Shown: positions 1 to 7,706, numbered from the stretch's first letter. The stretch is DNA of 10,608 bases from Acholeplasmataceae bacterium (GCA_023264085.1 JALQTF010000005.1:1-10608), one strand, 5' to 3'. Program-made: numbers and translations. The notes: generated from the sequence alone by a model not told the origin.

Positions 1-1442
1 TTTTCTTTTTTGAGATACTCTATGATAATTTCTGATATGTCCACTTGATACTCTTTTATTAGTTTTAATTCTTTTTGCCATGTAGGATACCCACCACCTA
101 AATATCGATAGGAATTTAATGCAATGGTGTATGTTTCATTTGGTACAACTAGATGATCTTTGAGATACAATTGTCTGATTTGATTACCATTTTTTGATAC
201 TAAGATATCATAATGGATACCGTCATAAAAATCATATTGATACATTTCTTTTTTTGGCTCTAAAAATCTATTAGAAATCGTAATTTCACCTTGATCAATA
301 TCAAAAAATTGTGCATTTTCAGTCAGAGCTTTCATTAATGTACTTCCAGTAATCTCACATAACATGAGCGTATTTGGATAAATATATGTGTTTAATACAT
401 CTATCACTTTAATCTCATTAGGTAATCCAGTAATTTCATTAGCTAAAGAACAACTGCTTATTTGTGCACCAGTTGTTTCTATTTGAATATGATTGATGAG
501 TTGTGCTAGGTATGGTTTTTTTATTCTATCTAAAATAGGATCTTTAATTTCTAATGAATGATTTGAATGATTTTTCGCGATGACTTCATGAAGATATTTT
601 TCATTTTTTAAAAGAAATTGATCAATATTCAAAAAAGAATATTTGATATCTGAATGAAATACGTTGATAATTTTAGGATTTATAACTATACCATCGGTGT
701 CATTGATTTCTACTTCTAGTTGAATTAAATGTCTTCCTTGATAACCGGGTTGAGAAATATAAGTGGATTCTTTTTGTTTGATAAATAAACGATGCTCATG
801 AGATGTGAGCAAGATATTAATACGAGGATCTAACAATTGACATCCCACATTTTCACCATTAGGCTTCAATATATTAAAGTTATCATCACACTCAAAACCT
901 CCATGATAACCAACAATGATTAGATTAGGTTGATATCTCTCAGTTATTTCATCTAAAATGTTTGTGATTGTAGATAAAGGATGTTCAAAAATATAATCTC
1001 CCAATGTTTCTTTGGACTCCCAATTAGGTATGAAATGATTGGTAAGTCCAATGATTGCAATTGTTTTATCTTGAATGCTTATGATGTCATAAGGTTTATA
1101 CGGTCTGCTATTCGGTAAATATATGTTTGCAGCAAGTGTTTGTGATTTAATATTTTTAGTAAAATTTTCTAAAAAGGAAACGCCATAATTAAAGTCATGA
1201 TTTCCTGGGATATAATAATCTATTTTTATTTGATTAAATACTTCAACCATTGGATTGGGAAGGCTTTGAATATTATTTTTTGCAAAAGTCATCTCAGGAC
1301 TTCCCTGTAATACATCCCCGGTGTCAATCTTTAAAATATTTCCTTTTAAAGATTTGATGTAGTTTAATATCGGTAAATACCCTTTATTTTTATCATTAAA
1401 TACACCATGCACATCAGATGTATGAATTAGTGTGAATTTCAT
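1..1442 (-). CDS. Metallophosphoesterase / 5'-nucleotidase, CpdB/YunD-like, C-terminus cut by window edge
   Basis: Reading the minus strand from ATG 1442-1440 gives an uninterrupted frame of 480 codons that runs off the left edge, so the stop is not seen. The N-terminal calcineurin-like domain shows the metal-binding motifs HTSDVHG (about 7-13), DTGDVLQGSP (40-49), GNHD (80-83), a YHGG motif (H180) and HEH (H215, H217). The C-terminal 5'-nucleotidase domain shows an NTLMLCEITG stretch and a late NSYRYLGGGYP, which match the nucleotide-binding domain of CpdB/UshA proteins. Members hydrolyse nucleoside monophosphates or 2',3'-cyclic nucleotides, releasing phosphate. Unlike secreted CpdB/UshA, the protein begins directly with the beta strand of the metal site (MKFTLIHTSD), so it has no signal peptide and should be cytoplasmic, as in YunD-type proteins. 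A GAGGAAAC ribosome binding site lies just before the start. It is divergent from a phosphonate/phosphate importer, suggesting a phosphate-scavenging role (inference). The exact substrate is unknown. Confidence 0.9.
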   Translation of the reverse strand, partial: MKFTLIHTSDVHGVFNDKNKGYLPILNYIKSLKGNILKIDTGDVLQGSPEMTFAKNNIQSLPNPMVEVFNQIKIDYYIPGNHDFNYGVSFLENFTKNIKSQTLAANIYLPNSRPYKPYDIISIQDKTIAIIGLTNHFIPNWESKETLGDYIFEHPLSTITNILDEITERYQPNLIIVGYHGGFECDDNFNILKPNGENVGCQLLDPRINILLTSHEHRLFIKQKESTYISQPGYQGRHLIQLEVEINDTDGIVINPKIINVFHSDIKYSFLNIDQFLLKNEKYLHEVIAKNHSNHSLEIKDPILDRIKKPYLAQLINHIQIETTGAQISSCSLANEITGLPNEIKVIDVLNTYIYPNTLMLCEITGSTLMKALTENAQFFDIDQGEITISNRFLEPKKEMYQYDFYDGIHYDILVSKNGNQIRQLYLKDHLVVPNETYTIALNSYRYLGGGYPTWQKELKLIKEYQVDISEIIIEYLKKE

Positions 1443-1460
1443 GTTTCCTCGCTTAAAAAA

Positions 1461-1477
1461 TTTACATAATTTTTACA
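1461..1477 (+). promoter_or_regulatory. Possible PhoP-box-like direct repeat TTTACA-N5-TTTACA
   Basis: Two identical TTTACA hexamers begin at 1461 and 1472, an 11-bp period that puts them on the same helix face. Bacillus-type PhoP boxes are TTAACA-like hexamers with about 5-bp spacers. The pair lies between a nucleotidase and a phosphate/phosphonate importer and just upstream of the phnD promoter. Only two good copies are visible, and such hexamers can arise by chance in AT-rich DNA. Confidence 0.35.
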
Positions 1478-1488
1478 ATTAAACTATC

Positions 1489-1517
1489 TTAAAACATGTT
1501 TATTTTTATGATACAAT
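1489..1517 (+). promoter_or_regulatory. Promoter of the phnD operon with extended -10
   Basis: A TG-extended -10 element, TGATACAAT, sits at 1509-1517 (TACAAT at 1512-1517). A weak -35 candidate, TTAAAA, lies at 1489-1494 with a 17-bp spacer. Initiation near 1524 would give a leader of about 27 nt. The same TGATACAAT motif occurs upstream of the DUF975-family gene on the other strand. Confidence 0.6.
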
Positions 1518-1550
1518 ACAATTATAAATTAATAAAGAAGGAGATTTACA

Positions 1551-2612
1551 ATGTTGAAAAAAGTTTTACTTTTAATGCTTGTTTTTGTCGGAACAGTTAG
1601 TCTTGCATCTTGTGAAGCAACTCCTGAAAAAACAAATTTAAGTGTGTTCTTTGTTCCTTCAAGAGACAATGCAACACTAGTTCAAGGTATTTCTTATTTA
1701 CCTACGTATCTCAAAGCAGAACTTGCAGAATTAGGTTTTGAATTTGAGACAGTAAGTGTTTATGTTGGTACTTCTTATGAAGCTGTTGGTGAGGCACTAG
1801 ATGCTGGTACAGCTGATATTGGATTTATTCCAGGTGGTACGTATGCTGTATACGCAGATGGCACTAACATGGATGTTGCATTAACAGCAACTCGTGGTGG
1901 TTTATCTAAAGATTCAGACAATCCTCAAGATTGGAATGATGGAGAAGCTACAGTTTCTGATCCTGAATATCAAGTAACTTACTACCGTTCATTAGGTATT
2001 GCTGGTATCACTGATAAAGCTAGAGCATTAGCTGCTAAAGTAAATGCAGGTGAAGCATTAACATGGGAAGATCTCCAAGATGTTAAAATTGGTGTTCAAT
2101 CACCTACTTCTTCAGCAGGTCGTGTATATCCATCGTTATTATTAAAAGAATTATTTGGTTACACTTTAGCTGACTTACCAGCTGAAAATGTAATTCAAGT
2201 TCCAGGTTATGGTGGCGCTGCAGCAGCTCTCGCTTCAGGTCAAGTTGACATTGCATTTGGATATGCGGATTTCCGTAGAGATTATGCAGATGAATGGAAT
2301 TCAAGTGCTGAAGGTGGTTATGGAAGAACTGAAACTATTTGGGATGAAACAGACGTAGTGTTTGTGACTGACGGTATTTATAATGATACAATTACAGTTT
2401 CAAAAGCAACTGTAAATGATGCATTACAAGAAGCTATTGAACAAGCATTCATTAATTTAGTTGCTGATCAAACAGCATTACCTAGCCCAGCTGGAATGTT
2501 TAATGTTGTTGCTGATATCTTCAAAGTATACTCTCACGAAGGTTACACTCGTGCACAAGATTCAGATTATGATGGTGCAAGAGCAGCAAACGATTTTATT
2601 AACGGCAATTAA
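1551..2612 (+). CDS. phnD: PhnD-like phosphonate/phosphate ABC transporter substrate-binding lipoprotein
   Basis: This 353-residue surface protein captures the ligand for the PhnC-PhnE importer encoded downstream. It has a lipoprotein signal peptide: KK at 3-4, a hydrophobic core, and lipobox LASC with Cys21 as the predicted lipidation site. The mature part follows the Phosphonate-bd (PF12974) pattern: an opening VFFVPSRDN strand (32-40), a YVGTSYEAVGEAL segment (71-83), GTADIGFIPG (86-95), and the ligand-binding loop SPTSSAGRVYP (184-194). A GQVDIAFGYADFRRD segment (230-244) belongs to the second lobe. AAGGAG at 1538-1543, 7 nt upstream, fixes the start. The ligand cannot be read from sequence. 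Phosphonate, phosphate or phosphite are the usual PhnD ligands, and the related mycoplasma P37/Cypl protein binds thiamine pyrophosphate, so an organic phosphate is also possible. It is first in a phnD-phnC-phnE1-phnE2 operon. Confidence 0.9.
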   Translation: MLKKVLLLMLVFVGTVSLASCEATPEKTNLSVFFVPSRDNATLVQGISYLPTYLKAELAELGFEFETVSVYVGTSYEAVGEALDAGTADIGFIPGGTYAVYADGTNMDVALTATRGGLSKDSDNPQDWNDGEATVSDPEYQVTYYRSLGIAGITDKARALAAKVNAGEALTWEDLQDVKIGVQSPTSSAGRVYPSLLLKELFGYTLADLPAENVIQVPGYGGAAAALASGQVDIAFGYADFRRDYADEWNSSAEGGYGRTETIWDETDVVFVTDGIYNDTITVSKATVNDALQEAIEQAFINLVADQTALPSPAGMFNVVADIFKVYSHEGYTRAQDSDYDGARAANDFINGN

Positions 2613-2636
2613 TTCCTATTTTTCATAAAATATGTT

Positions 2637-2670
2637 AAAGTAGACTTAGATTTCTAAGTCTACTTTTTTT
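2637..2670 (+). terminator. Intra-operon hairpin terminator between phnD and phnC
   Basis: A perfect 14-bp inverted repeat (arms 2637-2650 and 2653-2666) is followed by a T-run ending at 2670. The phnC ribosome binding site AAGGAG (2671-2676) begins at the very next base. Partial termination here would make more binding protein than transporter, a common arrangement for solute-binding-protein genes. Complete termination is unlikely because no promoter fits before phnC. Confidence 0.85.
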
Positions 2671-2681
2671 AAGGAGAAATT

Positions 2682-3452
2682 ATGATTCAATTTCAACAAG
2701 TTAGTAAAACATATCCAAACGGAGTTCAAGCATTAAAAAATGTTTCTTTAAAAGTAGATCAAGGAGAATTTGTAGCGATTATCGGGCTATCTGGCGCTGG
2801 TAAATCTACCTTGATTAAACTCGTGAATAAAATGATTGAATCAACAGATGGAACCTTACTAGTAAATGATCAAAATGTAAGTATTCTTAAGGGTAAAAAT
2901 TTAAGAAGTTTCAGAAGAAAAATAGGAATGGTTTTTCAATCATTTAATCTAATCAATCGTACCTCGGTCATCAATAATGTTTTAGCTGCAAGAGCTGCAG
3001 ATATGAATTTTTTTAGAACGCTTTTTGGTCTTTACTCAAAAGAGGACAAACTTCAAGCTTTAGAATCTTTACATAAAGTTGGTATTTTAGAAAAAGCATA
3101 TATACGTGCAGATCAGCTTTCAGGTGGACAACAGCAACGTGTTGCTCTCGCTAGAACATTATCTCAAAATCCAAGTATTATTTTAGCAGATGAACCAGTA
3201 GCCTCATTAGATCCAATTACAGCAAATCAAATTATGAAAGACTTTGAGAAAATCAACAAAGAAGAAAATATTACAATTTTAGTCAACATGCACCACGTAG
3301 ATTTAGCATTAAAATATGCCAATCGTGTCATAGGCATAAATAATGGCGAAATTGTTTATGATGGTCCTTCAGAAAAAATAACCGAAGACTTACTTAAAAA
3401 AATATACGGAAGAGAACTTACTGATGAAGACATTATGTTCAAAGATAAGTAA
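2682..3452 (+). CDS. phnC: PhnC-like phosphonate/phosphate ABC transporter ATP-binding protein
   Basis: This 256-residue ATPase powers the importer on the cytoplasmic face. All ABC motifs are present in order: Walker A GLSGAGKST (35-43), Q-loop Gln86 in VFQSFNLI, signature LSGGQQQR (146-153), Walker B IILADE (166-171), the D-loop SLD (175-177), and the switch histidine His204 in VNMHHVDLA. That last motif is the PhnC-subfamily version (compare LHQVDLA) and helps separate it from general amino-acid or metal ATPases. The length is normal for PhnC. AAGGAG ends 5 nt before the ATG and directly abuts the terminator T-run. The 3' end overlaps the first permease gene by 29 bp, pointing to translational coupling. 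Function as an importer subunit is secure; the substrate is not. Confidence 0.93.
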   Translation: MIQFQQVSKTYPNGVQALKNVSLKVDQGEFVAIIGLSGAGKSTLIKLVNKMIESTDGTLLVNDQNVSILKGKNLRSFRRKIGMVFQSFNLINRTSVINNVLAARAADMNFFRTLFGLYSKEDKLQALESLHKVGILEKAYIRADQLSGGQQQRVALARTLSQNPSIILADEPVASLDPITANQIMKDFEKINKEENITILVNMHHVDLALKYANRVIGINNGEIVYDGPSEKITEDLLKKIYGRELTDEDIMFKDK

Positions 3453-4302
3453 TTTCTTTTCTAATATTCAGCAAAGATTAACTGTACGTAGAACAATGAC
3501 ACTAGCTGATGGTACTGAAATTACCAAACCAAAAAGTTATGCTCTATTATCTTCTATTATTATACTATTTGTATTTGTATATTTTTGGAACTTAATTGTA
3601 AGTACTTTCTTTCAGCGTTTTGGATTCCAATTTTTTATATCACGAATTCCGAACTTTTTCACTATATTAAACGCGATGGTATCTGAAGTTAACTTTAGTT
3701 ATTTTGAACGCGTCATTGATCCATTATTTGTGACCATTCAAATTTCTATACTTGGAACTTTTATTGGTACTTTAATTGCTTTGCCAGTTGCCTTTTTAGC
3801 ATCTCAAAATTTAATGAAAAATTCAAAATTTCCTATGATGATTAAGTTTGGACTTTCAGTCATAAGAACATTTCCAACGCTTGTATATGCGCTATTATTC
3901 TCATTCATTTTTGGATATGGGACGTTTATCGGATTACTGGCAACAATCATATTTACTTTTGGTATTATATCCAAAATGATGTATGAAGTTATCGAAACCA
4001 TAGACTTAGGACCTTTTATTGCAATAGAAGCTTCAGGTGCTACAAAACTTGTTGCATTTAGAACTTCCATTATCCCTCAAGTAATTGGAAGATTTTACTC
4101 TATCATTTTGTATAATTTTGAAATTAATTTACGTGCAAGTGCGATTTTAGGATTTGTAGGCGCAGGTGGTATAGGATTAATTTTAAATGATCAAATGTCT
4201 CTCAAAGAATATGGTAATGTGTCTATGATTGTATTATCACTTTTAGTTGTTGTTATCATTGTTGAGAACATATCTAGGTTTATTAGAGGTAAATTATCAT
4301 GA
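3424..4302 (+). CDS. phnE: PhnE-like ABC transporter permease (first of two)
   Basis: This is a 292-residue membrane subunit. Hydrophobic segments lie near residues 40-60, 105-127, 142-164, 168-188, 232-255 and 266-283. The EAA loop that docks on the ATPase reads EASGATKLVAFRTSIIPQ (202-219), followed by the characteristic GFVGAGGIG (243-251). A hydrophilic N-terminal stretch with TLADGTEITKPKS precedes the first helix. The chosen ATG at 3424 lies inside the phnC 3' end and has GGAAGAGA at 3408-3415 eight bases upstream. A later ATG at 3496 has no good binding site and would remove part of the conserved N-terminal stretch. It ends in TGA within ATGA, overlapping the second permease by 4 nt. 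It probably forms a heterodimeric pore with that paralogue. Confidence 0.9.
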   Translation: MKTLCSKISNFFSNIQQRLTVRRTMTLADGTEITKPKSYALLSSIIILFVFVYFWNLIVSTFFQRFGFQFFISRIPNFFTILNAMVSEVNFSYFERVIDPLFVTIQISILGTFIGTLIALPVAFLASQNLMKNSKFPMMIKFGLSVIRTFPTLVYALLFSFIFGYGTFIGLLATIIFTFGIISKMMYEVIETIDLGPFIAIEASGATKLVAFRTSIIPQVIGRFYSIILYNFEINLRASAILGFVGAGGIGLILNDQMSLKEYGNVSMIVLSLLVVVIIVENISRFIRGKLS

Positions 4303-5120
4303 TGAAAACCATCAATCCTAGCGTTCTAGAGGTATATCAAGCACGTCCTAAAGCTCTCGTTAAAAACACAATTACTGGATCTATCATTACTTTTTTATTA
4401 ATTTGGTCATTAGATGTCATTAATTATCCTGGAATCACTGAAAGTAGCATACAAATTGCTCAGAACATATTAAAAGCATTCATAAATCCGACTTGGGATC
4501 TTATCTTTTCTTTGGATGTTGATAGCATTCCTATTCTCATGTTTGAAACATTGGGAATTGCATTTTTAGGAACCTTATTGGGATCTGTACTATCATTACC
4601 TTTTGCATTTTTGTCTTCTAAAAATATCGTAGGTAATTTTGCCTACATAGGTTCTACAATCATAACAATTATTCGCTCATTCCCTTTCTTTTTATTAGCA
4701 TTAATGTTTGTCAGGGTTTCTGGTCCAGGACCTCTAACAGGTGTCTTGACTATTGGTGTTTTATCCATTGGAATGATATCTAAAATGTATATTGAAGTCA
4801 TTGAAGATATAGATCCCGGTATTTTACAAGCTTTAGATGCTTCTGGAGCATCTTTGTTTCAAAAAATAAGATTTGGAATTATTCCACAACTTACTGCGAA
4901 TTTCATATCAGTGATGATTTACCGATTTGAAATCAATGTCAAAAATGCAACAGTACTAGGGATTGTTGGTGCTGGAGGCATTGGTTTCACCTTGTTATCT
5001 GCGATGAGTGCATTTAGATGGCAAGACGCATCTGCGGCTCTTTGGGGAATTATCATCGTTGTATTATTTGTTGAATACTTCTCAACAAAAATAAGAAAAA
5101 AATTAGTTAGTGGTGAATAA
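4299..5120 (+). CDS. phnE: PhnE-like ABC transporter permease (second of two)
   Basis: This 273-residue membrane protein is paralogous to the preceding gene. It has a first helix around 24-41, further hydrophobic segments near 78-105, 112-138, 146-165, 211-234 and 245-262, an EAA-type loop LDASGASLFQKIRFGIIPQ (179-197) and the matching GIVGAGGIG (221-229). Two tandem PhnE genes next to phnD and phnC are the usual Firmicutes layout, so the complex is likely PhnD plus a PhnE1-PhnE2 heterodimer plus a PhnC dimer. The start is the first ATG of an ATGATG pair, with AGAGGT at 4285-4290. The second ATG (4302) is an equally readable alternative that loses one residue. The stop codon lies in the left arm of a terminator hairpin. 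Confidence 0.9.
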   Translation: MMKTINPSVLEVYQARPKALVKNTITGSIITFLLIWSLDVINYPGITESSIQIAQNILKAFINPTWDLIFSLDVDSIPILMFETLGIAFLGTLLGSVLSLPFAFLSSKNIVGNFAYIGSTIITIIRSFPFFLLALMFVRVSGPGPLTGVLTIGVLSIGMISKMYIEVIEDIDPGILQALDASGASLFQKIRFGIIPQLTANFISVMIYRFEINVKNATVLGIVGAGGIGFTLLSAMSAFRWQDASAALWGIIIVVLFVEYFSTKIRKKLVSGE

Positions 5121-5144
5121 AGAGACTTTGTCTCTTTATTTTTT
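5116..5144 (+). terminator. Hairpin terminator after phnE2, just ahead of the GH3 gene
   Basis: An 11-bp inverted repeat (arms 5116-5126 and 5130-5140, loop TTT) is followed by a run of T to 5144. The stop codon of phnE2 lies in the left arm. The GH3 ribosome binding site AAGGAG (5148-5153) begins 3 nt later, so the GH3 gene appears to depend on read-through or on a promoter inside phnE2. Confidence 0.8.
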
Positions 5145-5162
5145 CTAAAGGAGTGTGTCATA

Positions 5163-7001
5163 ATGAAAAAATTACTGATACTTGTCGTTGTATTATTTGT
5201 TTCCAGTTGTGTTCAACCGACAACACCTGAAATCATACCTACCAATCCATGTGAAGATCCAAATAGCTATGCATGTTTTATTGAACCTTCCTGTGATATT
5301 TATGAAGGAACCTGTGATGAACTTGCTCAAAAAATGCTAGATACGTTAACATTAGAGGAAAAGGTTGGTCAGATGATTCAAGCAGAAAGAGGATACATTT
5401 CATCAGATGAAGTAAAAGAATATAACATCGGATCAATTTTATCTGGAGGTGGAAGTCACCCTAATGATTTGTATGATGATCATCAAGCTTGGTATGATAT
5501 GGTCACAGATTTTCAAGAAGCGGCATTATCTTCTTCTTCAGGTATCCCATTATTATATGGTGTAGATGCTGTTCATGGACATAATAACGTGTATGATATG
5601 ACAATTTTCCCACATCAAATAAATATGGGAGTGATCGATGATCCAGATTTAACTTATGCGTTATCCAAAGCAACATCAGAACAATTATTAACTACTGGAA
5701 TTAGATGGAATTTCGCACCTAGTTTATCTGTGAATCAACATATTGGTTGGGGACGTTCTTATGAGAGTTATGGTGAACATCCTGAACTTTTTGAAAGTCT
5801 AACCATGCCTGCAATTTTAGGATATTTGGAACATGGTATCATTCCAACAGCAAAACATTTTTTAGCAGATGGTGGCACCATGGGTATTGATCAAGGTAAT
5901 GCCATCATTGATGAGATTAATCTTGATGTTCATTTGACGCCTTATTTAGAGGCCATACAAGCGAAAGTACCAACAATCATGGCATCTTACAGCAGTATTA
6001 ATGGTATAAAAATGCATGGTCATACATATTATCTTCAAGAACTTTTAAAAGATGACCTTGGTTTTGAAGGGTTTATTATCAGTGATTGGAATGCAATCCA
6101 TCAACTTGAAGGAAGTTTTTATCAACAAATCGTAACCTCTGTTAATGCTGGAATCGATATGCTTATGGAACCTTATGATTGGAAATCTGCTTATCAAGAA
6201 TTATTGTTTGCGATCGGTAATGGTGATATTTCTTTAGAAAGAATCAATGATGCCGTATTTAGAATCTTACGTGTAAAGTTTCAGTCAAATCTAATGAGTC
6301 AACCTACATTCAAATTAGACTATACAAATGATATGAAGCTTGATCATACACTTCTTGCAAGAGAGCTTGCAATTAAAAGTGCAGTGTTGCTAAAAAACAA
6401 CGATGCACTTCCATTATCAACCACACAAAACATTTATCTCAGTGGTCCAGCGTCTGATCATATTGGACTCATGTCTGGCGGTTGGACAACCAACTGGCAA
6501 GGAAATCCAGATAATATCTTTAATGTTGGAACATCTTTAAAAGAAGGCTTAGAACAAGAAATAACCTTATCTTCTTATGAGGCAAGCGATGTTGTCATTG
6601 TTGCACTAGCTGAAATGCCATATGCTGAAGGCATTGGAGATCAAGGTTATCCATCGCTCGTTACTGGGAATGCCCATCCAGATAATATCCACGCTCTCAA
6701 TCAAGCAATGCAAGCTAAGAATGAGGGTAAAAGGGTGATTGGTATTTTATTTAGTGGTAGACCGCTATTTTTGGATCAATATTTAGATTATTTTGATGGT
6801 TTTATCTCAGCGTTCTTACCAGGAAGTGAGGGTGGATATGCACTCACACAACTCATATTTGGATATCAACATTTCTCAGGAAGACTCAGTTATTCTTGGC
6901 CAAAAGATGCGTCTACATGGGGTGTCACTTCTTGGCAAGAAACTTATGATCCTACAAGATTTTTATTTCCTTACCAATTTGGATTGAATTATTCATCATA
7001 A
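5163..7001 (+). CDS. GH3-family beta-glucosidase / glucan exohydrolase-like lipoprotein
   Basis: This 612-residue exported glycoside hydrolase cleaves terminal beta-linked sugars with retention of configuration. The signal peptide ends in a lipobox-like VSSC (Cys16). A short linker with cysteines at 30, 38, 44 and 51 leads into the TIM-barrel domain (about 50-375), with GVDAVHGHNNVYDMTIFPH (133-151), WGRSYESYGEHPE (196-208), the AKHFLADGGT substrate motif (230-239) and the SDW motif with the predicted nucleophile Asp308. The second domain (about 395-610) carries SGGWTTNWQG (438-447) and the candidate acid/base Glu489 in MPYAEGIGD. These motifs and the length resemble barley ExoI-type beta-glucan exohydrolases. 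NagZ-type motifs are absent and no C-terminal fibronectin-like domain is seen. The start is supported by AAGGAG 9 nt upstream. It follows the phn operon after a terminator. Glucan specificity is inference. Confidence 0.9.
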   Translation: MKKLLILVVVLFVSSCVQPTTPEIIPTNPCEDPNSYACFIEPSCDIYEGTCDELAQKMLDTLTLEEKVGQMIQAERGYISSDEVKEYNIGSILSGGGSHPNDLYDDHQAWYDMVTDFQEAALSSSSGIPLLYGVDAVHGHNNVYDMTIFPHQINMGVIDDPDLTYALSKATSEQLLTTGIRWNFAPSLSVNQHIGWGRSYESYGEHPELFESLTMPAILGYLEHGIIPTAKHFLADGGTMGIDQGNAIIDEINLDVHLTPYLEAIQAKVPTIMASYSSINGIKMHGHTYYLQELLKDDLGFEGFIISDWNAIHQLEGSFYQQIVTSVNAGIDMLMEPYDWKSAYQELLFAIGNGDISLERINDAVFRILRVKFQSNLMSQPTFKLDYTNDMKLDHTLLARELAIKSAVLLKNNDALPLSTTQNIYLSGPASDHIGLMSGGWTTNWQGNPDNIFNVGTSLKEGLEQEITLSSYEASDVVIVALAEMPYAEGIGDQGYPSLVTGNAHPDNIHALNQAMQAKNEGKRVIGILFSGRPLFLDQYLDYFDGFISAFLPGSEGGYALTQLIFGYQHFSGRLSYSWPKDASTWGVTSWQETYDPTRFLFPYQFGLNYSS

Positions 7002-7012
7002 AATTATATAAT
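6984..7012 (+). promoter_or_regulatory. Sigma-A-type promoter for the YczE-family gene
   Basis: TTGAAT at 6984-6989 and a perfect TATAAT at 7007-7012 are separated by 17 bp. The -35 lies inside the last codons of the GH3 gene. Transcription would begin near 7019, a few bases before the AGGAG site, so the YczE-family gene can be expressed independently of the upstream operon. Confidence 0.6.
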
Positions 7013-7035
7013 CATAAGGCACGCTAGGAGTCGAT

Positions 7036-7689
7036 ATGAATACAAACACATATAAGAGTAAATGGTTTTATATAAGAATTATGATGTATATCCTCGGTAT
7101 GTTTCTTGCAGGTGGTGGTGTTAATTTCATTTTAAGGTCTGCAATCGGCGCTGGATCTTGGGATGCCGTAAATGATCACTCAAGAATATTATTTAATATT
7201 ACATTAGGAACAGCCTCACTTATTACGAATTTTACAATATTAGCTTTTATCATTATTTATCGTAAAAAATTAAAATACTTCATTGTTGTCATCCCAATTT
7301 TTGGGATTGCATCGATGATGGATTTATGGGATTTACTTATTCTATCCAATATCAATCCAAGCGGCTTACTCAATCAAATCTTATGGTTTATGTTTGGTGC
7401 AACGTTATTGCCTTTTGGATTATCACTGATGATTACGACGAAATTCCCTTCAATGGTTTATGATGAGATGACCTTTGCATTTATGGAAATCTTTAAGGTC
7501 AATAACTTTTTAAAAGTCCGTATTGGTGTAGAAATGCTTGCTGTTTTGATTGCAATTTTACAAGGTATGATCATCGGTATAGGATTTGGTTCAGTCTCTA
7601 TCGGTACTGTTATATTGGCGATTACCATTGGACCTATGATTGATTTCTTTATTAAACAAATAAATAAGATAAAAAAAGAAGCTTACTAA
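7036..7689 (+). CDS. YczE-family (COG2364-like) integral membrane protein
   Basis: This 217-residue, strongly hydrophobic protein has about five membrane segments (roughly 12-34, 56-76, 80-104, 112-134, 163-203). The first segment plus the following loop, GMFLAGGGVNFILRSAIGAGSWDAVNDH (21-48, with the conserved pattern G...G..LG.GSWD), resembles the YczE/YitT-type membrane family. TAGGAG at 7025-7030, 5 nt upstream, supports the start. It follows the GH3 gene by 34 bp but has its own good promoter overlapping the GH3 3' end. The stop codon sits at the centre of a bidirectional terminator. The biochemical function of the family is not established, and no partner is evident here. Confidence 0.75.
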   Translation: MNTNTYKSKWFYIRIMMYILGMFLAGGGVNFILRSAIGAGSWDAVNDHSRILFNITLGTASLITNFTILAFIIIYRKKLKYFIVVIPIFGIASMMDLWDLLILSNINPSGLLNQILWFMFGATLLPFGLSLMITTKFPSMVYDEMTFAFMEIFKVNNFLKVRIGVEMLAVLIAILQGMIIGIGFGSVSIGTVILAITIGPMIDFFIKQINKIKKEAY

Positions 7690-7706
7690 GTAAGCTTCTT
7701 TTTTTT
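7671..7706. terminator. Bidirectional palindromic terminator between convergent genes
   Basis: The palindrome centres on 7688, with arms 7671-7686 and 7690-7705 built on GAAGCTTAC. It has an A-run on the left and a T-run on the right, so it can terminate transcription from both sides. The TAA of the YczE-family gene (7687-7689) lies at the centre and the TAA of the convergent DUF975-family gene (7707-7705) lies at the edge. Confidence 0.85.

Noticed and set aside
2104..2304. Open frame antisense to phnD
   Set aside because: It lies wholly inside a well-supported gene, with no ribosome site, promoter or recognisable domain.
3804..4070. Antisense open frame within the first permease gene
   Set aside because: No ribosome site or family motif is seen, and the plus-strand frame has the EAA loop and membrane helices.
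4919..5161. Antisense open frame over the phnE2 end and terminator
   Set aside because: It crosses a terminator hairpin and overlaps conserved permease sequence, with no initiation signals.
6793..6987. Alternative-frame open frame inside the GH3 3' part
   Set aside because: It is an out-of-frame shadow. The GH3 domain continues through the region without a break.
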